Source: Takakia lepidozioides
Lineage: Eukaryota > Streptophyta > Takakiopsida > Takakiales > Takakiaceae
Direction: 5' to 3'
DNA length: 64,000 nt
Assembly (NCBI GenBank): GCA_030704615.1
Contig: CM060732.1
Coordinates: forward strand, 30,175,053 to 30,239,052
A program made the position numbers and the translations under genes. This document shows positions 1 to 11,139 of this stretch, piece by piece; positions within the stretch are counted from its first letter, which is position 1, and each line of letters starts with the position of its first letter. The notes under the pieces were generated by a model. It searched no databases. It saw only the letters and a program-made list of their open reading frames with translations, and had not been told where the DNA came from.

Positions 1-1200
1 ACACACAAAATGTTAGGTGGGATGTATGGGCTTCGAGGCGTAGGAACTCCGCGGAGGTGTAGTATGGACCGTAGTAGGGAACCCAATGTCCACCATGCTA
101 TTCTCCGAGGAGGAACCACAATATCATTGACCGTGAATAAACCCCGACCCATAGCAGGGCTGACTCTGGCTCTCACACCACTACCGCTCACCGATCTCGA
201 ACATCACATTTCTCTCGGGGGGTGGGAGGGGATTCGAGATGATTCCCCCACCACACGGGTGTGGTCCTCAGTCCTTTCCATTGGACTTGCCTTCCCATCG
301 GCGGTCCGCCGGAGGAATCCGGCTGATGGCCAAGCCAGCCAGGGGAGGTCTCTAGGGCGACCTCTAGCCGCACCCCACCTTCGTGTTCGGGGGGCACCAT
401 GCACTGGTGGTGGAGGTGGAGGTGTACTTTTGTAATGTCGGAGGTGCATCGGGGTACCGGGCTCGTCCATTACCAGAGGTGGACCAGGCAAAGAAACGAC
501 GTGGGAGGGGGGAGGCCACAATCAGGGGTACCGCCCACTGGGAAACTTGGGGGGGGGGGGGGGTGCTCCTCCCGTCCACTCGCCTACGACACCCCCCCTA
601 CGATCCTCCTCGACCCTGCGAGGGTCTGCATCTACGTGCAGGGGTGTGAATTAACCTTCACATCGGGCCATGCTTGGCACAAATTCTGCCAAGTAGACAA
701 GGTGCGAGCGATGCGCCATCCAGTGTGCAATCGAGGAGTGTGCATCAGTCCTGCTGCAATGTGCGCTTAGTGAACGACGCATCAATACTTATGTCCGTAA
801 TTTTGATTCATGTTATGCTTACCAAGTCATACTATACTTATTAGATAAACCTAAATGTACCTTAAATGAATGTTAATGAGAGGGGTGTGGAAAAACACTC
901 CCCTTTGCCCGCATCCGCAATCTTTTCTTCTTTGTAATGTTTTCGACAACATTGTGACGCCTCCTGGTGGGTGGTGCCGTGCCCAGCGGTATCCGTCCCA
1001 CACTTAGTGCACCAACACTCAATCCTGTCGGGGGGGGGGTTAAAGGTGGACGTTGTTTGGACTGGTGGCCCGCGAGGGGGCACCGCGGCGCCCGACTCGA
1101 TCCTGAAGTGCACATCCTCCGATCCCCGGCAATCTGGCCCTCCCTTTTAGATGTAGCCTCATACCTTTTAACCCCCCCCCCAACCAACCGTCAATCCAAA
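1..1200. other. GC-rich region without a recognisable gene
   Basis: The stretch is rich in G and C homopolymer runs, for example the G run near 550-563, the C runs near 590 and 1170, and G runs near 1030. Several short overlapping open frames exist on both strands, but none shows a recognisable domain or a protein-like composition. I see no RNA gene. It probably belongs to transposon DNA continuing to the left of the window. Confidence 0.5.
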
Positions 1201-1289
1201 CCCACCATAAAGAAAAGCAAACACCAATCCAACCGTCAACCAAAAAAAAAAAAAATAAAAACTAGAAACCCAAAAAGCCCCAACCTAAA

Positions 1290-1560
1290 TCCAGAAAGGT
1301 GGCCGTCGCCTCCTGCGCACCATGCCACCCTGGCGTCGCATTTACGCGAGTTTTTTTTTTTTTTTTTGGGGGTCACAACCCCAGCGACGGACAGCGGGAC
1401 GCAGGGGCGACGTGTTTTTTTTATGGGGCCGGGGGTCGCAAGAAACAACGGCCAGCCGTCGCAATCTTCATTTTTACATTTTTAAAAAGGGCGGGCGCAG
1501 GCGTGCGACAGCCGGGCATCGCACGTGGGCGCCGCGCCCTTTTTTTTTCCCTAAGTGCTT
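1290..1560. repeat. CGTCGCA-type subterminal repeats (CACTA-like)
   Basis: The motifs CGTCGCA and GGTCGCAA and their variants recur here together with GACGTGTTTTTT. The same arrangement, in the same orientation, recurs at 11140-11829 directly inside a CACTA terminus. Arrays of short repeats near the ends are usual for CACTA/En-Spm elements. I infer that this block is either the left subterminal region of the same element or part of a related copy. No CACTA-type left terminus was found in the window. Confidence 0.45.
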
Positions 1561-1599
1561 CAAGCATCTCTTTCCCCTCCCGTTTTTGTTTGTTCTTTG

Positions 1600-1960
1600 G
1601 GAGAGAGGTAGTTCAGAGAGTGGGGTTTAGGGTGGAGGAGAAACGCACCTACTGTTGAGCCCGAGGTGGTCGCAAGGCCCCAAGAAGTTTGCCCCAACGC
1701 TGCTCCAACGCCCAAGGTAAGCACCGCCTCCTCCCTCACTTTCTGTCTTTCTTTCTTGCCCTAAGCACGGGCTGATGTTTCTCTCCCATGTGTGGTAGGA
1801 ACGCCGCGCAGAGGCGCGATCTAACGAGCTGAAGAGAGAGAGAGCCGTGGTGAGCGGGGAGAGACGCCCTGCAGTGGCGGGGACCCGCGTCGCTGGCAGC
1901 CGCGACAACACCGCAGCAGCTCGTCGCGCCAGCTTGCTTCAAGCACCAGCAGCAGCAGAG
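1600..1960 (+). other. Possible 5' exons of the CACTA element gene
   Basis: Candidate splice sites are present: an exon ending at 1716 before GTAAGC, an exon from 1799 to 1960 preceded by TGTGGTAG and followed by GTACGT, and a pyrimidine-rich stretch after it. No clear protein is encoded, so these could be untranslated leader exons. The plus orientation and the neighbouring CGTCGCA repeats suggest that they belonged to the element whose coding exons resume at 9274, separated by later LINE and direct-repeat insertions. This is inference only. Confidence 0.25.
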
Positions 1961-1964
1961 GTAC

Positions 1965-2410
1965 GTCAGGGAAATTGCACTCTCCCTTTCCTCTCTGCTT
2001 CTGTTTACTGTTCAAATGTAGTCTTCCTGCCCTAACTTTAAATTTAGGTCTGGTGCCAAGAGTGGGATAGACCCTTGAGCGCATCCATGATGTCCTCCCC
2101 CATGTCACAGACTGGAAACAGGTTTCAGGGAAGTTTTCTTCCTAACTTCATTTTCATCGGACAATTTTCTGGTAACAGACATGGCTTTGGACACTACACT
2201 CTCTAAGTCAGGTTTATCCAGCAAGGTCAAGACTTGCGGGTCCAGATTCAGATTCTTGAGAATCTCTTTTACTCTCTTCTCCCAGGGCTCACCCTGTTTG
2301 ACAGGGCGGTCCTGTTTCCAAGATATAGAGTCGATTAACTTAGGATATCTGGTGTTGGACATATATTGCAGCTGAACCCACCATCTGACCTTGAATTTAG
2401 GGTGTCGGGA
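1965..2410 (-). pseudogene. LINE ORF2 fragment upstream of the zinc knuckle
   Basis: Read on the minus strand, this piece encodes residues such as LESVVSKAMSV and KLSDENEVRKKTSL and then FKVRAGRLHL and KGECN, with a frame change near 2105. The same peptides occur in the plus-strand LINE at 8390-9030 (LEAVVSKAMSV, LSDENEVRQKTSL, FKLRAGSLPL, KGECN). It is the region just before the C-terminal zinc knuckle of a LINE reverse-transcriptase protein. It breaks off exactly where the knuckle should begin, and that missing part lies on the other side, at 2540-2926. It is a dead fragment. Confidence 0.7.
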
Positions 2411-2476
2411 GCTTAAAAGAGAGCAGCACAGAAGAGAGGGAGAGAGAGGGGAGAAAGGGAGTGAGAGGGAGACATC

Positions 2477-2590
2477 AGGGGGCAACAAAGAAAAGAAAAG
2501 AAGGTGGGGGGGGGATGACTGAGCAGCTGCTGCTGCTCAGTCACCCCCCCCCCCCCCCACATTCTCTGTTTTTCTTTGTTGCCCCTCTCT
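2477..2590. repeat. Inverted repeat (hairpin) of about 50-bp arms with G/C tracts
   Basis: The left arm runs GGCAACAAAG, a purine tract, a G run, then GACTGAGCAGC. The right arm is its reverse complement: GCTGCTCAGTC, a C run, a pyrimidine tract, then CTTTGTTGCC. The centre is near 2532. It lies in the 3' end of a LINE fragment and resembles a LINE tail joined head-to-head with an inverted copy of itself. Confidence 0.75.
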
Positions 2591-2930
2591 TGGGGAAACA
2601 AAAGGGACAGATCCTACCTCTGTCAGGGGCTGACGTTGGTAGTAAGACTCACCTTCACATATAGAATTAATCCGGGTTTTCCAGATATCCTCTACAAATC
2701 CTTTCACACAAGCATCAATTTGTTGTGTGTGAGTTGCCCAAAAACTAGGCCTCAGAAGGGGCCGGGCTTTTAGCTCAGCCTCGACTTTTTCAAAGTTAGT
2801 AAACAGAGGTACATGCACAATTCCCTTGATAGATTTGAAGAGAGCATCTCTTTGGTGAGAGAACCCCGGACAGTGTATCAGAAAATGAATAATGTCTTCA
2901 GGTTGCCCACAGACATGGTTGGACATGGTT
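2540..2930 (-). pseudogene. LINE ORF2 C-terminal fragment (zinc knuckle and tail)
   Basis: The minus strand encodes CGQPEDIIHFLIHCPGF, then ALFKSIKGIV, VEDIWKTRINSI and YYQRQPLTE. These match, nearly residue for residue, the C-terminus of the plus-strand LINE at 8390-9030. The Cys/His spacing (C-x-x-C lost at the left, HFL-x-x-C kept) is that of the zinc-binding domain following a LINE reverse transcriptase. The first Cys of the knuckle is missing, so the fragment starts inside the domain. It ends in a homopolymer G/C tract inside the neighbouring hairpin. Confidence 0.75.
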
Positions 2931-2935
2931 CTGCC

Positions 2936-4003
2936 TCTTTCCTTCCTTGATTTTTGAAGAACAACTGTAATGCTTTCTATGATGGGCTAGTTCGGCCCAG
3001 CCAGTGGAAAACCTCTGTTATGTTGTGACAGGCGGGTTTATGATGGCTTGTGTGAGAGACACACATCTGTTTTCCAGGCCCTAGTTTGCTTTGCTTACCT
3101 TATGGTAGTTGGAAACAAATTGAGGCTGCAAGGAACTGTTTGCTGCAGCTACTCGGGTACCTCTGTTGGTAAAAGGCCCCTGTTATGTTCCAACCCAGAT
3201 GGCTTTGTTAGCTAGATACTTAGGCCAGGGTATGGTGAAGTTTATGCCTGTGGCTATTCGGCTGACACTGAAATATGGCAGTAATATAAATGGTAACTAG
3301 TTTTTGAGGCAGCCAGGGTGGTCAAGTGGAAATACCCCCTGGACATGGTGTAATGACATGGTCAAATGTGGAATGATGTGAAGGGTGTATTGACAGTATC
3401 ATATACTGTCACAGGATGTGTATATAGTCCTTTATATTTACCTTGATGTGTCATGAGCTTTGATTTTCAGCTGTAGCAAGAAATAAAGGTATAGGGATGT
3501 TCTGGAAAACTTACCAGACATATCCACATCCCTTGTGGGGGCAAACTGTACTGCACACCAGTCTAAACAAATACTGGCAAGGTAAGGTATTTAAATCTGT
3601 GATATCCAAGTTCTTTTTTAAGAAAACCCTCCATGACACCCATGGGGTTTTAGTAAGTATGCTTGGATTACAGCTTGCAGACAGTAAATCTGTATGACTA
3701 TGTGACCTGCACCACATCAAGGCCAAAATATGGCCAAGTACCCGCCATCCCACCCAGACCTCTGTAAGTGTATCATGATCTTGACTGGTGGTCAATCAAT
3801 ATCAATGGCATACTCTCTGGATTATGAATAATACTGACATGAACACATTACTGTGCATGGATGTAATTCTGGATTTTCTAAGCTCGATGATTGATGGATG
3901 GCACCACTGTTAAGTGGCTGATATGTCTATTTATTCTTTCATGACATCGACCCTAGGGGTCCTGTCTTTGTCTTGACATGACAAAGAGTATCTTCCCTCT
4001 CTT
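2936..4003. repeat. Long direct repeat, copy 1 (about 1.07 kb)
   Basis: The sequence from the CTCTTTCCTTC stretch to CTTCCCTCTCTT is repeated at 7268-8348 in the same orientation, with only scattered substitutions and small indels. The two copies flank a broken gag-like coding region, as LTRs would. However, I see no TG...CA ends, primer-binding site or polypurine tract at the edges, so the LTR interpretation is open. No coding capacity is recognised inside. Confidence 0.75.
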
Positions 4004-4027
4004 ACTGTCCAGTATGCTTAGTGGTTT

Positions 4028-5680
4028 TTGCATACACTATCCCTTGGTCACCAGGCTAAATTTCCAGTTTATGTGCAGAGTTCCACCAAACAGACTCCGG
4101 AATGGATTGCTGAGCTGCAGACCATGGGATATCAGCCACCGCTGCCCCCTCCAATCCCTGCTATTCAGGCTGTGTTGGCACAAACAAAGCCAACGGACTT
4201 CCATGCTAAAGTGCAAGCATTGGACTCAGCAGCTATTGATTCAGTGATGACAATCCAATCCTGTTGCTTGAGACTTTGGCCCTAGAGGACTGGGTTAAGC
4301 TGTCCCTATCTGCAAATAAAAATGGCAAGTACATGATCAGGCTGATTGACTATCATGACGTATGCCTACTATCCTTGAAGAGGATACCAAAGAACTCTCG
4401 GAATGTGGTCTTAAAGGAGAAAAGATTGAGGCTGCACTAAGTCTGGCTAACCCTGAAGACGAACAGGCCCCTTCTACCCGGAAATCGCCCTCCAATGCTG
4501 AGCAGGATTTTACCCCCTCCGTCACCAATCACCCGCTTCTAAGTCACATGTGTCTTCCCGAACATGAAATTGATGCGGTGAAGGATTTCTGTGAGCATGT
4601 GGAAATGTCACAGGTGGAACAAGACAGGGCAGCAGGCGCTACCCCGGGGAATCAGCAATTTGTCCCTTGGACACCCCCTTGCTCTGTTGAGCTCGACGTG
4701 GCCAACAACGAGCACATGATGTGGCACCCGCAAGCCAACATCAACCTCTTAGCACCCATCTCCATCGAGATGTGGATGAAGTGGGGTAACATCACTGATG
4801 CTGAACACCTACATTGTTATCAGGATGCTATAGATGGTTTCCAGAGATTCAAAAAGGAGCCCATCGCTGTTGCATGACCCTTAAAAACATTTTATTATAA
4901 GTTATGTGACAAATGGGACAATATCGCTCTTAGGACCAAAAATGATCCCCCTATTGGATCAGTCCGTTCCCGGAATCACAAAAGCCAACTCTGGAACTGG
5001 CACATGCCATACCTAAGATGTAATTGTGGACCTGGTGCTGCTCCGTCTGGATGTGTTGGAAGTGTGGCTTGGTTCGATCATTTGGTCTGGTACATGATTA
5101 ACCATCTTGGGGCTTTATTTCCCGATGCAACATACCCCACAGCACAAAGCAAGTACTATAGCTTCATTGTATGGCTGATGAGGGCTGCCAAATCTGCAAT
5201 ACTGGCTCAGATAACATTCCAAATGATCCAGGAGCTCCTTTTGGAAGCAGCAGAATCTTTTGCCGATAACCCCAAGGCAAAATTGCTTGATAAGCTACTG
5301 GACTCCAAAGGGCTAGATTCATTGAGAGATTGATCAAACCTAAATCTTTCTCCGACAGCCTCCCCAAACCTGCGTTTAATAGCTATAAACGGCAACGCAT
5401 TGAAGGGAACACTTTCCAGCAAACAGGGAGACCCAACAGGGGCAGGGGTGCTAATTTCAGAGGACGTAGGGGCTACCAAAGAGGTGGCAGGTTCGGGCAG
5501 AAACAACAATCTTTCTCCAACTCCGAGAATGCTAAGTCCGTAACTAGAACATCCAATGGAGGCTTTGGATCCAATTCCTGCTCCACAATCGACATTGGGA
5601 GCCATGGGTCGAACCGATCCAGACAGATGGCAGGAGAGTTCTCCCCAATCCACAAGAGGAACTTTGATGCCTGGGAATGA
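4028..5680 (+). pseudogene. Gag-like retroelement protein, broken into three frames
   Basis: Three successive frames read as one protein. The first (4028-4260) contains KQTPEWIAELQ and a proline-rich stretch. The second (4362-4877) is acidic and ends near a WMKWGNI segment. The third (5004-5335) leads, after a frame change, into a basic tail with RGRG, FRGRRG and RGG clusters (5380-5520). A helical domain followed by an Arg/Gly-rich nucleic-acid-binding tail is typical of gag proteins of LTR or DIRS-type elements. I see no zinc knuckle, reverse transcriptase or recombinase. Stops near 4280, 4877 and 5333 show decay. The family is not identified. Confidence 0.45.
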
Positions 5681-5983
5681 TCATTGACAACCTAAAAATG
5701 GTATGTCCTTTCCCTTATGTATGCAGATTTGTTGACTTTTGATGGAACAAAAAGAAAGAAAACCATGCATAAAGCAGCTGGTTTCTTACACATGTAATAC
5801 CTTGAATAAACTAGTTTTATTTCGGGGTCTATGCTCAATACATACCCCAATCACACCATTAAGGTTGATATACTTGTTTCGGATACCCAGTTTGTCTAAA
5901 GGTAGCCTGATAATCCTTTTCAGGACATCTTCCGAAGGATTGGCATATGAGCAGGGAGAGTTTGCCCTTTTAGAGAGGAGTTT

Positions 5984-6045
5984 GGTATGCACTCCCTTAC
6001 GGGGTGAGTGCATACCACACTCACTCCGTAAGGGCCTGCCATACC
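5984..6045. repeat. Perfectly paired hairpin with overlapping alternative dyad
   Basis: GGTATG at 5984 pairs with CATACC ending at 6045, and CCCTTACGG pairs with CCGTAAGGG, giving a long stem. The first half also contains its own dyad, with GGTATGCACTC pairing with GAGTGCATACC. Two mutually exclusive foldings are therefore possible. It lies between the gag-like region and the second direct repeat. Confidence 0.7.
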
Positions 6046-7266
6046 AGGGGTTGGATGGTGGGGACACTGGGCTTATGGAATTGTTGTCCCGACTTCCATC
6101 CTTGAGGAAATTGAAAAAAAATTGCAAAATTGGGTTGCAGGGAATTTTGGATGTTTTTTATCCAAAATAATTTTTTAATTATATTTTTTTAGTGAAATAT
6201 TTCTTCACTATAAAACTTGTGAGTTGCAAAACTCCCGTCAGTTTCTACTTTTTCAATCCAACCTGGATGAAAAAAAGACTTCATCTGACAGGACCTAAAT
6301 ACAGGGCAAATGTTTTTTTTTTAAAAAACCCCCCATGTTTTTCATCTAACCTAGATGAAATACGGACTACATCCGTTGAGTACAAGACAGGATGAAAGCA
6401 CGATGTCTTTCATCTTCCACGAATGAGAAATGGACTACGTCCGTCGGACGGACAGACTGGCGGATGTTTTTCATCCTGAGAAGGATGAATGACGGGCCAG
6501 ATAGGGGAAAACCCTGCGCAACCCTAATGTCTTTCTTTTTGCGCTGCGAGAGCGCGCGCGATGGCGGCTTGTGAGGAGCGATGGTGCTCGTGCTGCAAAT
6601 ACCTTGAGCTGCCAATCCTTGAGTATTTATGGCTCCCGTGAGCGACGCCTGGGCGGGCTCTTTAAGGCGATGGCGGTGGCTTAGTGATGAGGGAAGATTC
6701 CCTGTCTCAGTTGTCTGTTTTTTTGGCTGCACAAGGGAACCGCGGCAGTGATGGCGGAGGCACCACCTGCATGCCTAGGACGTTTCCCTAGGAGCCCTCC
6801 TCTGGATCTTTGATGAATGGCGGCACAAGGAAGTCTCTCTCCCTCCCTTTATAAACCCTACCTTTTGGGACCAAGCTCTTTTTTTCTTGTGCTTGGCAAG
6901 ACCTTGCTTTGGTTAAGGTAGCAGTGCTGTTGTGTTGGCGGAGTCCTCCCTGCACGGTTAGGCTTTTATTTTTTCGGTTGGTTTTGCTTCCTTGCTTGCT
7001 TTGGCATTCTCTGTGCTTAGATTGAAGTGTATTTGACCTCGATAGCAAGTGTGGAAGCCTGCTACTCACCTCGTGCATCCTCACTAACTCACAATGCGTT
7101 GTGGTTGTTTTTGGGACGGGCACAGGTGAGGGCTTCCACTTAATATTCTGATGTCTAGGTGCTGCTGGATGCCAAGTGGGATTGCAGAGTAGGGGAAATA
7201 ATCGCTTGCCAGGGACTCATCCTAAAATGTTGAAAAACTAAACTACTCTATGGTTTTCTTGATCCT
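6046..7266. other. Non-coding stretch between gag-like region and second direct repeat
   Basis: No gene is recognised. AT-rich DNA (6100-6350) is followed by a segment with repeated GATGAAA and GGACTAC-type words (6340-6500), then more GC-rich sequence with short open frames that resemble no protein family. Confidence 0.4.
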
Positions 7267-7267
7267 A

Positions 7268-8348
7268 CCTCTTTCCTTCATTGATTTTTGAAGAACAAGT
7301 GTAATACTTTCTACGATGGGCTAGTTCGGCCCAGCCAGTGGAAAACCTCTGTTATGTTGTGACAGTCGGGTTTATGATGGCTTGTGTGAGAGACACATAT
7401 CTGTTTTCCAGGCCCTAGTTTGCTTTGCTTACCTTATGGTAGTTGGAAACAAATTGAGAGGCTGCAAGGAACTGTTTGCTGCAGCTACTCGGGTACCTTT
7501 GTTGGTAAAAGGCCCCTGTTATGTTCCAACCCAGATGGCTTTGTTAGCTAGATGCTTAGGCCAGGGTATGGTGAAGTTTCTACCTGTGGCTATTCGGCTG
7601 ACACTGAAATATGGCAGTAATATAAATGGTAACTAGTTTTTGAGGCAGCCAGGGTGGTCAAGTGGAAATACCCCCTGGACATGGTGTAATGACATGGTCA
7701 AATGTGGAATGATGTGAAGGGTGTACTGACAGTATCATATACTGTCACAGGATGTTTATGCAGTCCTTTATATTTACCTTGCTGTGTCATGAGCTTTGAT
7801 TTTCAGCTGTAGCAAGAAATAAAGGTATAGGGGTGTTCTGGAAAACTTACCAGACATATCTACATCCCCTGTGGGGGCAAGTTGTACTGCACACCAGTCT
7901 AAAACAAAATACTGGCAAGGCGAGGTATTTAAACCTGTGTTATCCAAGTGTTCCTTTCTTTTCTAGGAAAACCCTCCATGACACCCATGGGGTTTTAGTA
8001 AGTATGCTTGGATTACAGCTTGCAGACAGTAAATATGTATGACTATGTGACCTGCACCACATCAAGGCCAAAATATGGCCGAGTACCCGCCATCCCACCC
8101 AGACCTCTGTAAGTGTATCATGATCTTGACTGGTGGTCAATCAGCATCAGTGGCATACTCTCTGGATTATGAATAATATTGACATGAACACATTACTGTG
8201 CATGGATGCAATTCTGGATTTTCTAAGCTTGATGATTGATGGATGGTGCCACTGTTAAGTGGCTGATATGTCTATTTATTCTTTCATGACATCGACCCTA
8301 GGGGTCCTGTCTTTGTCTTGACATGACAAAAAGTATCTTCCCTCTCTT
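7268..8348. repeat. Long direct repeat, copy 2 (about 1.08 kb)
   Basis: This is the second copy of the repeat at 2936-4003, in the same orientation. Its right edge is CTTCCCTCTCTT, directly followed by LINE sequence. Differences are mostly single substitutions plus short indels, for example near 7450 and 7950. Confidence 0.75.
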
Positions 8349-8389
8349 TTTTTAACTTTTTCTGCAGAGGGGTCAACTCTGAGGTTAAG

Positions 8390-9030
8390 AAAACCATGCT
8401 TTGTCGCATTATTAGACCTGCCTTGGAGTACGGATCTGCAATATGGGTTGATAAATCTGACTTAGAGGCTGTAGTGTCCAAAGCCATGTCTGTTGTCATG
8501 AGATTGTCTGATGAAAATGAAGTTAGACAGAAAACTTCCCTGAACTTGTTTCCAGTCAGCGACATGGGGGAGGACATCTTGGATGACCTCAAGGGTCTAC
8601 CCACTCTTCGCACTAGACTGAAATTTAAACTCAGGGCAGGAAGCCTACCTTTGAAGAAGCAGAGAGGAAAGGGAGAGTGCAATTGCCCGTTGTGTGGGCA
8701 ATCTGAAGACAGTACTCATTTTCTGATACAGTGTCCGGGGTTCTCTCACCAAAGAGACGCTCTCTTCAAATCTATCAAGGGAATTGTGCCTGTACCTCTG
8801 TTTACCAACTTTGAAAGTCTCAAGGCTGAGCCAAAAGTCCAGGCCCTCCTGAGGCCTAGTTATTGGGCAAATCACACACAGCAGTTTGATGCTTGTGTGA
8901 AGGGATTTCTAGAGGATATCTGGAAAACCCAGATTAATTCTATATATGAAGGTAAGTCTTACTACCAACGTCAGCCCCTGACAGAGGCAGGTTCTGAACC
9001 TTTTTTTTCCGCTCAAACTGGGCGCGGGGT
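8390..9030 (+). pseudogene. LINE ORF2 C-terminal part with zinc knuckle
   Basis: The open frame begins inside a LINE reverse-transcriptase protein (RPALEYGSAIW, the conserved segment after the RT domain). It continues through LEAVVSKAMSV and FKLRAGSLPL to the zinc knuckle CPLCGQSEDSTHFLIQC, and ends with EDIWKTQINSIYEGKSYYQ. This order (post-RT segment, knuckle, tail) is that of the L1-type LINE C-terminus. The RT catalytic domain is missing, as in a 5'-truncated insertion. Related fragments lie at 1965-2930 (minus) and, more distantly, at 56130-56699. Confidence 0.8.
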
Positions 9031-9075
9031 CAATGGCCACAAGGCTACGGCAAACAACGTCTTATGAGTACAATC
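9029..9075 (+). repeat. LINE 3' tail motif shared with 47089-47130
   Basis: TCAATGGCCACAAGGCTACG, followed by GCAAACAA and TCTTATGAGTAC, appears at the end of the LINE here. It recurs almost identically at 47089-47130, with a shorter relative near 59650. A shared 3' tail marks copies, or SINE partners, mobilised by the same LINE machinery. Confidence 0.6.
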
Positions 9076-9129
9076 TTTTAACTTTTTCTGCACCCTCTCT
9101 CCCTTGTGGTTTGTTTACTTTTGTGAACA

Positions 9130-9245
9130 GCAGGGAGAGAGAGAGAGAGAGAGGGAGAGGGAGAGGGAGAGAGGTAGAGAGGGACAGAGAGAGGGAGAGA
9201 TCAGGAAACCAAAAAAAAAAAAAAATGGGGGGGGGGGGGAGTGAC
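9130..9245. repeat. GA-rich microsatellite with A and G homopolymers
   Basis: A (GA)n/(GGGA)n purine tract is followed by a run of about 14 A and a run of about 12 G. It marks the junction between the LINE tail and the CACTA element exon that starts at 9274. Confidence 0.8.
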
Positions 9246-9273
9246 TCAACCCCCGACATGCTTGGTTTTTCAG

Positions 9274-10880
9274 CAAAGAAGGGCCTGGACTATGGGGCGC
9301 CGCCGCCGGCTATGCTCCACATCTGGAATCTACTTCCAGTGGCGCTCCGAGAGGGGATAGAGCGGGCACATCCGGAAACGGGGACTCCTCCCACATCGGG
9401 TGACACCAGGGGCGAGTCGGACAAGCTTGCAAAGGTACAACTGTCGCACCTTGTTCCATGATTTATCCTTTCCTTTGCATGCATGATTTTCTTTGTTGTT
9501 TGTTTCTTTTTTTGAATTTGGAGGGGTTATTTGTCTTCAAGAGGCAGTAACATGGCTGGCCTCATTGGTGCAGTCCAGTGGGGTTGCCAATGAGGGAGAG
9601 CACGTGGTGTTCATGAAGGACCCGAACACCAAAGGTAAGAAGAAGAGGCCTCGATCTCCCGAGATCCTTTTTACCATCAATGAAGGGGCTGTCGAGGAGA
9701 GAGAGAGAAGGGAGAGGGAGAAGGAGAGAGAGGAAGTAGCGGGGAAGGGGAAGGAGATGGTCGTGGAGAAGGAGAAAGAAAAGAAGAAGAAGAAAAAGAA
9801 GTCCCATGGAGAGGAAGAGGTGAGTGTGCATGCGGAGGAGGGCAGTGGGGTAACAAAGGAGCAAACAAAGGAGGCTACAAAAAAAGGAGAGGGTGGGATG
9901 GCCTTGGCGATACAGGACGTGGAGTTGGCAAAGATCGTGGTGCCACCGGTGGAGGTGAATCGCCATGGTGACCCCTGCGGTGCGATCTGGGAGGCTATGA
10001 AGAAACTAGCCTTCGAACTCGCATTGAGGTGGTTCCCTTTGCACATCGAGTGGGCTGATCAGCACTTTGGCGTGAAGCGGGCGTATGCCCGGGAGTTAGA
10101 CTGCCGATTTCCAGGCAATTGGAGTGACACAAGGGTGATGGAGATGGTGGGGCGAAACTTGAAGGACAGGAGGTACCGTGCCAGACAGATCATTCGGCGG
10201 GCAATGGAAAAGGGGGCCATACCCAAACCACCTTATAGAATTATACAGGTTGGCAAATCCTGAATCATGTCACCTTCCATTTGTCGCATGTGCATTAATG
10301 AGGTGGATTCGATGCAACGTATGTGTATGATTCACTAATTGTTGGGGGGGTGCATAGGTATCGTGGGATGCACTCATTGCGGGAGAGACTGATGCCGCAA
10401 ACAAGGCCAAATTTGATCGGGCACGCGAAGCAACAACAGTCCGCCTTGACAAGCACGAATCCACACACAAGTGGGGCGCCGGCGGATCCAAGGGTTTTAT
10501 CTTGCGATTTGTAAGTCGTACTTCCCTGTGGATTTTGTTATGTCTTTTTTCTGGCTCCATCATCGCAAAGAACTGACTTTAATTTGTGGCATGTGTAACA
10601 ACGCGCGTTTGAGAGGAAGCCATCTCCAGTAGAGTACAACTACGCCAAGGAGCATGGTTGGCAATCCCTCATGAAGAACATGGGCAACACAGAGGGGATG
10701 AGTGCACTACATGGCACTAGTATGGATGAGGTCGAGGGTCATGCCCAGGGATTGGATGAGAGCTCTGTGGGACTTAGGGGAACGCCGCCTCATTTACGTG
10801 CTCTGGCAAAGGGCGCGGAGTCATCAGGCTCATCGGACAGCTCTGAGTCCTCCACTGAGGATGAGGATGAGGATGACTAG
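9274..10880 (+). CDS. CACTA-associated protein, four exons
   Basis: Exons 9274-9434, 9544-10248, 10358-10510 and 10614-10880 are bounded by GT...AG sites, join in frame and end at TAG 10880; the true start lies further upstream. The protein has a Lys/Glu-rich charged stretch (about 9690-9900). A helical region follows (WEAMKKLAFELALRWFPLHI), then a segment with W-x-x-L-I, H-x-S-T-H-K-W and GAGGSKGF, and an acidic Ser/Asp/Glu tail. The W...H-x-x-GSK-like segment recalls the Ptta/En-Spm plant transposase family (Transposase_24), a DNA-binding accessory protein of CACTA elements. The family assignment is my inference; the exon structure is directly visible. The frames appear intact across these four exons. 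Confidence 0.5.
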
Positions 10881-11139
10881 TCCTAGTCCATGTAGGGTCA
10901 GTCTACTGAACCCTTGTGAGCTTTTCAGTTCATTTCTTGTAAATATATTTCCATCTTTCCATCTTCCATCTTATTCATGTGTCACACCGTCCTCACCCTC
11001 GATTCATGCTTGCTCAATTGTGTACCTGCTAACTCAGAGAAATGGAACTGTAAGTTCTCCCATCCCCAAATACAAAACCAGGAAAAAAACAAAAAACCAC
11101 CCCCAATTCACCCCCAAAATGAACCCCCAACCTCCCCCC

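Noticed and set aside
10-770. Overlapping open frames at the left edge
   Set aside because: They lie in homopolymer-rich GC DNA, overlap on both strands, and show no family resemblance.
2936-8348. Calling the 1.07-kb repeats LTRs outright
   Set aside because: No TG...CA ends, target duplication, primer-binding site or polypurine tract could be shown.
9537-10046. Leu/Ser/Phe-rich minus-strand open frames
   Set aside because: They are the complement of the Lys/Glu-rich exon on the plus strand.
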